This document shows, one piece after another, positions 32,585 to 40,069 of a stretch of 64,000 nucleotides of DNA (position 1 is its first letter; every line of letters begins with the position of its first letter). The stretch is from positions 62,001 to 126,000 of the forward strand of contig NZ_JACIFV010000017.1 of assembly GCF_014197535.1 (NCBI RefSeq), read 5' to 3'. The DNA is from Rhizobium aethiopicum (GTDB lineage: Bacteria; Pseudomonadota; Alphaproteobacteria; Rhizobiales; Rhizobiaceae). A program made the position numbers and the translations under genes. Under the pieces are notes generated by a model that saw only the letters and a program-made list of their open reading frames with translations, did not search any database and was not told the DNA's origin.

Positions 32585-33499
32585 CTAACGCCCCGGCACG
32601 ACCTTCAGATAGGCAGCGATCGCCTCCCGGTCGGCAGCCGGCAGGCGGGCGATGTTCCGCTGCACATCGACCATCGAACCGCCGACGGAATCGAAATCGG
32701 GCGTGAAGCCGGTTTCGAGGTAGTTGGCGATATCCGCCTCGCTCCAGCCGCCGATGCTGTTGGAGGCCGGGGTGATATCGGGGATGCGGCCCTTGCCTTC
32801 CGGATTGGGCGCGCCGGCAAGCCACTGATCTGCCTGGAAGCCGCCGAGCCCATTGCGCGGCGTGTGGCACTCGCCACAATGGCCGGGGCCTTCGACCAGA
32901 TATTGCCCGCGCTTGATCTTGTCGTCGTTCTTGGCGAGCGCGGCGCGCGGCTGATCGTTGAAATAGAGGAATTTCCAGCCGCCGAGCGCAAGGCGGATGT
33001 TGTAAGGAAAGGGCAATTCATGCGGGGGCGTGACGTTGGCGCTCTTCGGCAGGGTCTTCAGGTAGGCGAAGAGATCGTTGACGTCCTTGTCGCTCATGCG
33101 GGAATAGGAGCCATAGGGAAAAGACGGGTAAAGATGCTCCCCGCCCGGGCCGACGCCGCGCTTCATCGCATTGCCGAACTGGGCAAGCGTCCAGGCGCCG
33201 ATGCCGGCCTTTTCATCCGGCGAGATGTTCGGCACATGGAAGGTTCCGAAAGGGCTCTTCAGCGCCAGACCGCCCGACAGCGTCAACCTGGCATCGCCTT
33301 CGGAACCGGGTGCCGAATGACAGCTGACGCAGCCGCCCGCCCAGAAGACCATCTCACCGTTTGCCGGATCCGGCGCGCCGAGACCGGCCCAATGGCTCTC
33401 CGGCAGCGGATCGGGCGCGGTAAGGAGATAGAATGCGCCGCCGCCGAGAACGGCGACGCCGATCAGACAGAGCAGTAACCGGATGAATCTGCGGACCAT
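32585..33499 (-). CDS. Membrane-anchored di-haem cytochrome c
   Basis: A 304-residue cytochrome with an uncleaved N-terminal anchor (about 5-27) and two haem c sites: CVSCH at 57-61 and CGECH at 208-212, each followed by a methionine candidate for the sixth ligand (around MKRGVGPGGEHLYPSFPYGSY and further on). The two-domain layout is that of the cytochrome subunits of alcohol or gluconate dehydrogenases and of nicotinate dehydrogenase, which pass electrons from a partner enzyme to the oxidase. No partner dehydrogenase is adjacent; the gcd gene 4 kb away is of the quinone-linked type. GGGGAGG precedes the start. It follows the cytochrome c' gene by 86 bases on the same strand. Confidence 0.9.
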   Translation of the reverse strand: MVRRFIRLLLCLIGVAVLGGGAFYLLTAPDPLPESHWAGLGAPDPANGEMVFWAGGCVSCHSAPGSEGDARLTLSGGLALKSPFGTFHVPNISPDEKAGIGAWTLAQFGNAMKRGVGPGGEHLYPSFPYGSYSRMSDKDVNDLFAYLKTLPKSANVTPPHELPFPYNIRLALGGWKFLYFNDQPRAALAKNDDKIKRGQYLVEGPGHCGECHTPRNGLGGFQADQWLAGAPNPEGKGRIPDITPASNSIGGWSEADIANYLETGFTPDFDSVGGSMVDVQRNIARLPAADREAIAAYLKVVPGR

Positions 33500-33585
33500 G
33501 CGCCGCCTCCCCTGTTGCCGACGTGACCCGCCGTCGATCGCAAATCAGGCGATCCGCGCCGGCGGAAATTGCTCAGGCCGGCTTA

Positions 33586-34026
33586 TCATTCCTTGATACG
33601 ATAGGCCTTGTGACAGCCGCCGCAATTGGCGCCGAGCGTATTGAGCGCGGCACCGACGGCGGCGGCATCGGCCGGGAGCTGAGCGAGGGCGGTTTCCGCG
33701 TCGGTCGAGAGCTTTGCGGCCCGCGCCTTGAAGTCATCCATGTTTTCCCAGACCTTGGGGCTGACCTCGGGATCGTTCATATCGCTGCCCGGCTTGAACT
33801 GATCGGGGAAGACCTTGGCCGTTGCGGCGATCGTCGTCAGCGCCGACTTTACCGTCTCGGCATCATAGGGCTTCTCGCCCTTGGCGATGGCGGCCATGGC
33901 GCCCGCCGAACCGCCGATCTTCTTCATCAGCGCAATGCGCGAATCATGGGTACCATCGGCGGCGGTCACCGAACCGAAGGCCATGGCGGCGATCGCTGCG
34001 GCGGCAGCTACTGCTTTCCAATTCAT
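33586..34026 (-). CDS. Cytochrome c' (class II cytochrome c)
   Basis: A 146-residue periplasmic cytochrome with a cleavable signal (MNWKAVAAAAAIAAMAFGSVTAA) and a four-helix bundle. The haem site CGGCH lies near the C-terminus (about 137-141), followed by KAYRIKE, the class II pattern with an open sixth position. Related proteins bind nitric oxide or carry electrons. IALMKKIGGSAGAMAAIAKGEKPYD is the conserved first helix. GAGAGGAAAT leads the ATG at 34026. Upstream of the di-haem cytochrome gene in the same direction, so both may be expressed together. Confidence 0.92.
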   Translation of the reverse strand: MNWKAVAAAAAIAAMAFGSVTAADGTHDSRIALMKKIGGSAGAMAAIAKGEKPYDAETVKSALTTIAATAKVFPDQFKPGSDMNDPEVSPKVWENMDDFKARAAKLSTDAETALAQLPADAAAVGAALNTLGANCGGCHKAYRIKE

Positions 34027-34155
34027 ATTTCCTCTCCGTTTTCTTGAGGCCAAGGCGGCCGCTGGCCAATCTGCACCGGGAGCATGACAAAATCCATGCG
34101 TCCAGGCAGTCACGTTTTGCCGGAGGGTCATAAAAACAATGTGATAACCGGCGCC

Positions 34156-34791
34156 TCAGGCGGTTTTCCAACCTTGCCAGAGGCTGAAGGCAGAGACCGC
34201 AACCAGAAGCAGTCCGGCGCAGCGGCCGACAAAGGCCGTCGCGTCGGGATTTGCCACCAGCAGATCGCGGCTGCGGCCTGCCGTCATCGCCAGCGTTCCA
34301 TAAACGGCGAACTGCGTGACGACAGTCATGGCGCCCATGATCAGACCCTGCATCCAGACAGGTCCATATTCAGGCCGCAGAAACTGCGGGTAGACGGCGA
34401 ACATGAAAATATAGGCCTTGGGATTGACGAGACAGGTGACGGCGCCTTGGCGGAAGGCGCGCCAGCCGGATCGCGCCGTCGCCGGTCCGACCGCCTCGAC
34501 GGTGATCGAACTGCGCATCAGCGAAACGCCGATCCAGATCATATAACCGACGCCGGCAAAGAGCAGCAGGTTGAAGAGCTGCGGCAGCATGGTGACGAGG
34601 ACGCCGACGCCGGCCGCGCCATAGGCCGAATGCACGGCGCCGCCCGCCATGATGCCGCCTGTTGCCGCCAACCCGCGCCTGATACCGCCAGTGAGCGAAT
34701 TGGCAAGCACGAAGAGCATGTCCATGCCCGGTACGATGATGATGCCGAAGAGAAGGGTGAAGAAGAGCCAGAGGTTTTCATGGTAATTCAT
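34156..34791 (-). CDS. LysE family amino-acid exporter
   Basis: A 211-residue inner-membrane protein with six hydrophobic segments. It opens with LWLFFTLLFGIIIVPGMDMLFVLANSLTGGIRRGLAATGGIMAG, the LysE/RhtB signature in which PGP is here PGM. Members export amino acids such as homoserine, threonine or lysine. Start: ATG at 34791 nine bases after AAGG; a GTG four codons earlier is possible. It is divergent from the WYL regulator gene, which may control it. Confidence 0.9.
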   Translation of the reverse strand: MNYHENLWLFFTLLFGIIIVPGMDMLFVLANSLTGGIRRGLAATGGIMAGGAVHSAYGAAGVGVLVTMLPQLFNLLLFAGVGYMIWIGVSLMRSSITVEAVGPATARSGWRAFRQGAVTCLVNPKAYIFMFAVYPQFLRPEYGPVWMQGLIMGAMTVVTQFAVYGTLAMTAGRSRDLLVANPDATAFVGRCAGLLLVAVSAFSLWQGWKTA

Positions 34792-34920
34792 GTCAGTTGC
34801 CACCTTCAGTTCCGCGGGCCATCTTCAAAAGACCCCGATTGATTTCAATCCGATAGGCGGCTCTATACGCAAACCCAACTGACAGTGTATTGTCAGGAGC
34901 GTGAGGATGGAGATGCAAAA

Positions 34921-35613
34921 ATGCGCAAGGCCTCGCGGCTTTTCGAGATCATTCAGATCCTGAGGCTCGCCAGAAAACCGATGACGGCGGCTGTCATGGC
35001 CGAGACGCTCGAGGTGACCGTGCGCTCGATCTATCGCGACATCGCCGCCCTCCAGGCAATGCGGGTGCCGATCGAAGGCGGGCGCGGCATCGGCTACATC
35101 ATGCGACCTGGCTTCGACCTGCCGCCCTTGATGTTCTCGATCGAGGAGATGGAGGCGATCGTTCTGTCGCTGGCGCTGCTCGAACGCACAGCCGACGAGG
35201 AGCTGAAGCAGGCCGCCCGCCGCGTCAACCAGAAGATATCAGGCGCCGTGCCGGCGCCATTGCGTGAGGCGATGAACAACAAGGCGCTTTATGCCTGGGG
35301 CTCGATCGCGCAGCCGGCTGCCATCGACCTTGCGGTCGTGCGCCGGGCGATCCGCGACGAACGCAAGCTGCTGCTCGCCTACCGCGACGAACTCGGCCGC
35401 GCCAGCGAGCGGACAATCCAGCCGATCGCGCTGATCTATTATTCGCAGACCGCCAATATCGTCGCATGGTGCGAGTTGCGACAGGCGATCCGCAATTTCC
35501 GCAGCGACCGGGTGGAGCAGTGCGCGGCGAGCGAGGATTTCTTCAAGGGCGACGGCGACCGGCTGCGGGATTTGTGGACGAGCGGGTGGACGCAGAAGGC
35601 TGTGTCTGCGTGA
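34921..35613 (+). CDS. HTH and WYL domain transcriptional regulator (YafY/DeoR type)
   Basis: A 230-residue regulator. The N-terminal HTH_11 wing-helix occupies 1-60 (ASRLFEIIQILRLARKPMTAAVMAETLEVTVRSIYRDIAALQ), and a WYL-type ligand-binding domain lies at about 140-220 (RRAIRDERKLLLAYRDELGR; IQPIALIYYSQTANIVAWCELRQAIRNFRSDRV). In the last, WCE is in the place of WYL. Such proteins sense nucleic acids or small ligands. ATG at 34921 has GGAG eight bases upstream. It is divergent from the lysE gene and may regulate it or itself. Confidence 0.9.
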   Translation: MRKASRLFEIIQILRLARKPMTAAVMAETLEVTVRSIYRDIAALQAMRVPIEGGRGIGYIMRPGFDLPPLMFSIEEMEAIVLSLALLERTADEELKQAARRVNQKISGAVPAPLREAMNNKALYAWGSIAQPAAIDLAVVRRAIRDERKLLLAYRDELGRASERTIQPIALIYYSQTANIVAWCELRQAIRNFRSDRVEQCAASEDFFKGDGDRLRDLWTSGWTQKAVSA

Positions 35614-35658
35614 AATCAGCCACATGGCCGATCATCGACGCTCACATGCGCGTCGACG

Positions 35659-35794
35659 TGCCCCTCATCCGCCTGCCGGCACCTTCTCCCCGTAAACGGA
35701 AGGGGATATGCCGCGGCCCCTCCGTTCCTCACCAACCTCTGGTATGGCACGTCCCCTCGCCCCGTTTACGGGGAGAGGGTTAGGGTGAGGGGCA
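35659..35794. repeat. RIME-like palindromic intergenic element, copy A
   Basis: About 136 bases opening TGCCCCTCATCCGCCTGCCG and closing GGTTAGGGTGAGGGGCA, with internal hairpins around CCCCGTAAACGG and CCGTTTACGGGG. It is the inverted copy of the element at 43660-43801 (outer 35-40 bases on each side nearly identical). The pattern agrees with rhizobial RIME/palindromic elements, which I name from memory. It donates the stop codon of the phosphoesterase gene. Confidence 0.78.
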
Positions 35795-36715
35795 GCTATT
35801 GCACGGATCTGATGGCAGAGTGGCACAAGCCTGAGCAGGATGAAAAGACGTGCCGGCCCCGGTCGCAGCCTGATAAACCAGCGTGCGGCTCTCCTCGCGA
35901 CCGAAGCCGCGGATCTCAATGCTGTCAGCATGCACCTCGACAATGGCGAAGGCGTTCTGCTTTTCGGTGTCGACCACGCCCTTGAAGTTGACGAAGTGGC
36001 AGGCGCCGGCCTTGCCGTAATTGCCGGCATGGTCGTGGCCGTTGAGATAGGCGATGACATGGGGCTGCGAGGCGAGCAGCGCGACGACGCGCTCGCTGTC
36101 CCACATGCCGTGCTCACCCGGCGGATACACCGGATAATGGTTGATGACGATGACCTTCTCGCCGGCGGCAGCCGCATTGGCGATCTCGTTGCCGAGCCAG
36201 GCGAATTGTTCGTCGCTCAGCGCCCCGTTCCAGTGATGGGCATTCGCCGCCTCTTTGGCCTGCAGCTCCGCCAGCAGCCGTGCGGCAAGGGCGCGATGAG
36301 GATGGCCTTCGAGCGGCGCGAAGGTGCTGACCTCGTTGCCGTCGAGCACGATGAAGCGCCAGCCGTGACGGGAAAAGCTGTAATAGGGCGACGGCATGCC
36401 AAGGCGGGCGGCGACTTCGGAAAGGTGCCCGGCGGAGACGGAGAAATCGTGATTGCCGAGTAGGAAGAGCGCCTCGTGCCTCAGCTTGCCGTAGACCGGC
36501 AGGATGTCGTCGAAGCTGGCGAAGCTGCGGTCGATGACGTCGCCGAGCGTCATGACGAAGCTCAACTCCTCGCCGTTGAAGATCTCGATCGCCTCGGCGA
36601 CTTTGGTGAGGCTGTTGGCGTAATAGCGGTCCATGGCCGCGTGTGGGGCGACCGCCGCATATTGCGGGTCGGCGATGATGCCGAAGCGGAACAGGGGAAC
36701 AGCAGAGGACGACAT
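35780..36715 (-). CDS. Calcineurin-like metallophosphoesterase (ADP-ribose/CDP-alcohol diphosphatase-like)
   Basis: A 311-residue two-metal phosphatase. The metal motifs appear in order: GIIADPQY, TLGDVIDR, LLGNHDFS, INHYPVYPPG and YLNGHDHAGNYG. This arrangement, with DPQY and the interval to GDVID, is that of Mn-dependent ADP-ribose/CDP-alcohol diphosphatases, which split nucleoside diphosphate compounds. The last 12 or so residues (ATLPSDPCNSCPSP) look foreign: the final codons and the TAA lie inside repeat copy A. The domain itself is complete before that, so the protein is probably active. RBS is weak (GCCCCATGTC region). Confidence 0.9.
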   Translation of the reverse strand: MSSSAVPLFRFGIIADPQYAAVAPHAAMDRYYANSLTKVAEAIEIFNGEELSFVMTLGDVIDRSFASFDDILPVYGKLRHEALFLLGNHDFSVSAGHLSEVAARLGMPSPYYSFSRHGWRFIVLDGNEVSTFAPLEGHPHRALAARLLAELQAKEAANAHHWNGALSDEQFAWLGNEIANAAAAGEKVIVINHYPVYPPGEHGMWDSERVVALLASQPHVIAYLNGHDHAGNYGKAGACHFVNFKGVVDTEKQNAFAIVEVHADSIEIRGFGREESRTLVYQAATGAGTSFHPAQACATLPSDPCNSCPSP

Positions 36716-36772
36716 GGGGCGGGCTTAAGAGCGGCCGATGACAGGGCTGTGACGGCTTCATGCGAAAAGAAA

Positions 36773-36799
36773 ACACCCGGCGTTTGCGGCGCCGGGTGT
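36773..36799 (-). terminator. Terminator after sodB
   Basis: ACACCCGGCG-N7-CGCCGGGTGT; on the minus strand it is followed by TTTTCTTTTCG. Ends the sod transcript 19 bases after its stop. Confidence 0.75.
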
Positions 36800-36817
36800 C
36801 GAATTGGGCGAAGTCGC

Positions 36818-37420
36818 TTACTTCGTGGCTGCTTCGTAGCGCTCCAGGACGTAGTCCCAGTTGATCAGGCTATCGATGAAGGCTTCGAGATATTTTGGAC
36901 GCGCGTTGCGGTAGTCGATGTAATAGGAGTGTTCCCAGACGTCGACGCCGAGGATCGGGGTGGCGCCGTGAACGAGCGGGTTTTCGCCGTTCGGGGTCTT
37001 GGAGATTTCGAGCTTGCCGTTCTTGACGGAAACCCAGGCCCAGCCGGATCCGAACTGGGTGGCGCCGGCATTGGCGAAATCGGCCTTGAACTTGTCATAG
37101 CCGCCGAGATCGGAGGCGAAGGCCGCTTCGAGCTTGCCCGGCAGCTTGTTGCCGCCGCCGCCCTTCTTCATCCACTTCCAGAAATGGATGTGGTTGTAGT
37201 GCTGGGCAGCGTTGTTGAAGAGCCCGGCATTCGTGCCGAAAGACTTCTTCACGACCTCTTCGAGCGAGAGATCCGAAAGGCCGGCTTCGGCGGCGAGCTT
37301 GTTGCCGTTGTCGACATAGGCCTTGTGGTGCTTGTCGTGGTGAAACTCCAGCGTTTCTTTCGACATGAAGGGGGCAAGCGCTTCGTAATCATAGGGAAGT
37401 TCAGGCAATTCGAAAGCCAT
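36818..37420 (-). CDS. sodB: Superoxide dismutase (Fe/Mn)
   Basis: A 200-residue cytoplasmic enzyme that turns superoxide into hydrogen peroxide and oxygen. Metal ligands: His27 in ETLEFHHDKHHKAYVDN, a second His in AAQHYNHIHFWKWM, and Asp and His of LGVDVWEHSYYIDYRN. The GATQFGSGWAWV stretch with Q next to the metal suggests iron or cambialistic use. AGAGGAG lies eight bases before the ATG at 37420. A strong terminator follows. Monocistronic. Name sodB is by family; metal preference is not proven. Confidence 0.95.
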   Translation of the reverse strand: MAFELPELPYDYEALAPFMSKETLEFHHDKHHKAYVDNGNKLAAEAGLSDLSLEEVVKKSFGTNAGLFNNAAQHYNHIHFWKWMKKGGGGNKLPGKLEAAFASDLGGYDKFKADFANAGATQFGSGWAWVSVKNGKLEISKTPNGENPLVHGATPILGVDVWEHSYYIDYRNARPKYLEAFIDSLINWDYVLERYEAATK

Positions 37421-37634
37421 GTCAGATCTCCTCTTGGCAATAGATTGCGTCATCGGCAGGTGAGGCGGAACATAGGAGGGGAAAGGGGGAGAGGCAACCG
37501 GCGAAATATCAAAAAACGACTGGACGGAGGAAAATTTGCCTCAGCTTCAGGGCGGGATTCGGGCGTGCAAATCGCCCGGCATGCCGCCCCGAAAACGGCT
37601 TTCACCGGTGACCGACATCCACGGAGATCCCGAT

Positions 37635-37961
37635 ATGAACAGGAATATAATCCCGCATCTCGCCATTGCCGCGCTTCCGTTTCTTGTCACTGCGGCGCAT
37701 GCCTCTTCGGACGAGGCCTGGAAACAGCTGGCCGCCGACGTGGAAGACAAGTGCAGGAAGGCGGCGGTCGCAATCGAGAAGCCCGATGCCGTCGTCGATC
37801 CCTTCGGCACCTTGCATTACGGGCTGGCCTTGGTGAAGGGAAAACCTAAAGGGGCCAAGGGGCTCATCGTCCAGATCTGCGTCTATGACAAGCAGGAGAA
37901 ATCGGTCGAGATCGGCAGCGAGATGGATGTCGAGAAGCTCGGGTTCACGCCGGCGAGATAG
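37635..37961 (+). CDS. Hypothetical secreted protein
   Basis: A 108-residue protein with a signal peptide (MNRNIIPHLAIAALPFLVTAAHA) and a small domain (DEAWKQLAADVEDKCRKAAVAIEKPDAVVDPFGTLHYGLALVKGKPKGAKGLIVQICVYDKQEKSVEIGSEM) that holds two cysteines able to bond. I do not recognise it, though short periplasmic proteins with the DPFGT(L/E)HYGLAL pattern are common in rhizobia. ATG at 37635 has GGAG eight bases upstream. Divergent from sodB. Confidence 0.75.
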   Translation: MNRNIIPHLAIAALPFLVTAAHASSDEAWKQLAADVEDKCRKAAVAIEKPDAVVDPFGTLHYGLALVKGKPKGAKGLIVQICVYDKQEKSVEIGSEMDVEKLGFTPAR

Positions 37962-38045
37962 CCGGCCACCGTGGCGGTTTGTGACTTCAGTCACATTCCG
38001 ATCGGAAACACGAACCCACCCTCAGGAGTTGAAGTTCTCAGTTTT

Positions 38046-38085
38046 TAGAGCGCGGCGCCTCTGTGAGAGGCGTCAGGGCGCTCTA
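38046..38085. repeat. Palindromic element 1 upstream of pmt
   Basis: Outer arms TAGAGCGC / GCGCTCTA enclose an inner hairpin GCCTCTGTGAGAGGC. The shape fits a rhizobial intergenic palindromic repeat unit. Confidence 0.6.
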
Positions 38086-38098
38086 TGTTTGCGATAAA

Positions 38099-38144
38099 CG
38101 CATGATCTTTTCCGAGAATCGATTCCAATTCTCAGGTTCATGCG
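38099..38144. repeat. Palindromic element 2 upstream of pmt
   Basis: Outer arms CGCATGA / TCATGCG, inner arms GAGAAT / ATTCTC. With its neighbour it forms a two-hairpin unit that ends 16 bases before the methyltransferase ATG, so the hairpin may fold in that gene's leader. Confidence 0.55.
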
Positions 38145-38159
38145 CAGGGAGGTTCAGGC

Positions 38160-38813
38160 ATGTCGGCGCTTCGCAACAGGGCGGAAGATCAGCAGAAAAT
38201 CTATCAGCGCTGGGCACCGGTCTATGACCGCGTCTATCGCGGCATCCTGCGGGACGGCCACCGCAAGTTGGCCGCGCTTGCCGCCGCAGCCGGCACTGAT
38301 ATTCTTGAAGTTGGTGTCGGCACCGGTCTTACGCTCACCCACTATCCCAGCCGCTGCCGGGTGACCGGCATCGACATTTCCGAACATATGATCGCACGGG
38401 CGCGAGAAAAGGTACGTCGCGAAAACCTGCAGCATGTGCAGGCGCTCGAGGTGATGGACGCCCATGCGCTGCGCCTTGCCGACAAATCCTTCGACGTGGT
38501 CTGCCTGCCCTTCGTCATCACGCTCATTCCCGAGCCTGAGCGGGCGCTGGACGAATGCGCACGGGTGCTGCGGCCGGGCGGCGAGATCATCCTGGCAAGC
38601 AAGCTCGGCGACGGCGCCGGTCTGCAAGGCGTGATCGAGGCGGCGGTGGCGCCGCTGGTGCGTCACATCGGTTGGTCGTCCGCCTTCCGCATTCACCGCA
38701 TCGTCGCCTGGGCCGAGCGCCGCGGCGATTTTTCAACGACCGATATTCTGCCGGTTTTTCCGAACGGCTTTTTCAAGATCGTCCGCCTGAAGCAGCGCGG
38801 CTTTTCCTCCTGA
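38160..38813 (+). CDS. SAM-dependent methyltransferase, phosphatidylethanolamine N-methyltransferase-like
   Basis: A 217-residue class I methyltransferase. It opens with IYQRWAPVYDRVYRGIL, the amphipathic N-terminal helix and YDR motif typical of the Rhodobacter-type PmtA, then the SAM site ILEVGVGTGLTLTHYP (about 49-64), VTGIDISEHMIARAREK, and FVITLIPEPERALDECARVLRPGGEIILASKL. Such enzymes add methyl groups to phosphatidylethanolamine to make phosphatidylcholine at the cytoplasmic membrane, which rhizobia need for symbiosis. AGGGAGG lies 8 bases before the ATG. Upstream palindromes may affect its expression. A ubiE-type function is a possible alternative. Confidence 0.82.
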   Translation: MSALRNRAEDQQKIYQRWAPVYDRVYRGILRDGHRKLAALAAAAGTDILEVGVGTGLTLTHYPSRCRVTGIDISEHMIARAREKVRRENLQHVQALEVMDAHALRLADKSFDVVCLPFVITLIPEPERALDECARVLRPGGEIILASKLGDGAGLQGVIEAAVAPLVRHIGWSSAFRIHRIVAWAERRGDFSTTDILPVFPNGFFKIVRLKQRGFSS

Positions 38814-38872
38814 GACCAAAAGTTTTTTCCGCATCGCCGATTCTGATGCTACCGTTCGCCTGAGGGGACTGC

Positions 38873-39604
38873 ATGACATCGGATATCTTCTTCTTCATCG
38901 TTGTCGGCTTCTGCGCGCAGATCGTCGACGGCGCGCTCGGCATGGCCTTCGGCGTGCTGTCGACGACGAGCCTCTTGGCCTTCGGGGTGTCGGCGGCCAA
39001 TGCCAGCGCTATGACGCATGTGACGGAAATGTTCACGACAGCGGCGTCAGGCCTGTCGCATGCCTATCATCGCAATGTCGACTGGCGTCTGGTGGCGCGG
39101 CTCGCCCCGGCCGGCATGATTGGCGGCGCGATCGGCGCCACTCTGCTTGCCAATATCGACGGCAAGGTGATCGAGCCCTTCGTATCGGCCTATCTGATCG
39201 CGATTGGCCTCCTGATCCTCTACAAGGCCTTCCGACCGCAGAACAGGCGCGAGGTGCGGGACTGGGCGGTGCCGCCCGTCGGCTTTTGCGGCGGCGTGCT
39301 CGATGCGATCGGCGGCGGCGGGTGGGGCCCCGTTGTCACCAGTACGCTGGTCGGGCGCGGCCATGATCTGAAACGGGTGATCGGCTCGACGAATTTCACC
39401 GAATTCGCAGTGACGCTGACGATTTCGATCACCTTCGTCGTGACGCTCGGCTGGTCTGAGCTCAATTCGGCGATCGGCCTGATCATCGGCGGCGTCATCG
39501 CCGCCCCTTTCGGCGCCATCCTCGTCAAGCGGCTGCCGGTGCGGGCGCTGATGGTGGCGGTCTCGATGGTCATCATCACGACGTCGGCGATGCGGATCTT
39601 CTAA
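38873..39604 (+). CDS. Sulfite exporter TauE/SafE family membrane protein
   Basis: A 243-residue inner-membrane protein with about seven hydrophobic segments and two copies of the TauE pattern: QIVDGALGMAFGVLSTTSLLAFG near the start and FCGGVLDAIGGGGWGPVVTSTLVGRG in the middle. Members export sulfite, sulfoacetate or other organosulfur anions. GAGGGGACTGC precedes the ATG. It follows the methyltransferase gene by 59 bases. Convergent with the SnoaL-like gene, the stops being 15 bases apart. Confidence 0.9.
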   Translation: MTSDIFFFIVVGFCAQIVDGALGMAFGVLSTTSLLAFGVSAANASAMTHVTEMFTTAASGLSHAYHRNVDWRLVARLAPAGMIGGAIGATLLANIDGKVIEPFVSAYLIAIGLLILYKAFRPQNRREVRDWAVPPVGFCGGVLDAIGGGGWGPVVTSTLVGRGHDLKRVIGSTNFTEFAVTLTISITFVVTLGWSELNSAIGLIIGGVIAAPFGAILVKRLPVRALMVAVSMVIITTSAMRIF

Positions 39605-39619
39605 AGCCGTTTCGGCGGG

Positions 39620-39961
39620 TCAGAGATTGCGGCCGAAATAGACCTCCACGGCGGCGATCCTGTCGCCGCGGAAACGAAGGCTTTCCATATTGGCGAAGCT
39701 CGTGCCGTCCAGTTTTTCGGCGCGATAGCGAACGACAGCCTCGTCGCCGTTTACCGCCAGGAATTCGATATAGATCGCGCGGAAGAGCGGATCCTTCGGC
39801 CAGCAGCGCTCGAAATAGGCGGCCCTATCGATATGATCGTCGCGCGGACTGGAAAAGGTGAAATCCTCCGTCAGCATGGCACCGGCAATATCCTTGCGGT
39901 CGGCGAGATAGGCGGCGTAGAGATCGCGGACGGCCTGTTCCCTCGGGATCACTGCGTTCAT
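39620..39961 (-). CDS. SnoaL/NTF2-like fold protein
   Basis: A 113-residue single-domain protein with the nuclear-transport-factor-2-like fold: AVRDLYAAYLADRKDIAGAMLTEDFTFSSPRDDHIDRAAYFERCWP at the front and the closing ANMESLRFRGDRIAAVEVYFGRNL. Such proteins act as small hydrolases, isomerases or ligand sinks; no catalytic residues can be named. GGAGGACATGCC leads the ATG at 39961. A perfect 12-base inverted repeat sits just upstream, between it and the divergent MFS gene. Confidence 0.85.
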   Translation of the reverse strand: MNAVIPREQAVRDLYAAYLADRKDIAGAMLTEDFTFSSPRDDHIDRAAYFERCWPKDPLFRAIYIEFLAVNGDEAVVRYRAEKLDGTSFANMESLRFRGDRIAAVEVYFGRNL

Positions 39962-39972
39962 GGCATGTCCTC

Positions 39973-40003
39973 CATAACCGATTGCATCGCGCAATCGGTT
40001 ATG
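39973..40003. promoter_or_regulatory. Perfect 12-base inverted repeat in the divergent promoter region, likely operator
   Basis: CATAACCGATTG-N7-CAATCGGTTATG. It lies 12 bases upstream of the SnoaL-like start and 67 bases upstream of the MFS start. No matching site was seen elsewhere in the window, and it is not the repeat seen beside the TetR gene. Confidence 0.6.
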
Positions 40004-40069
40004 TCCTAGCACTTTTCCCTGAGATGATCCAGATTGCGGCGCGATTGCGCTACAGGATCGATGCAAGGA

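Noticed and set aside
36476..37849. 457-residue plus-strand frame over sodB
   Set aside because: Runs antisense through the phosphoesterase start and the sod gene and its terminator, then into the secreted protein gene in the wrong frame.
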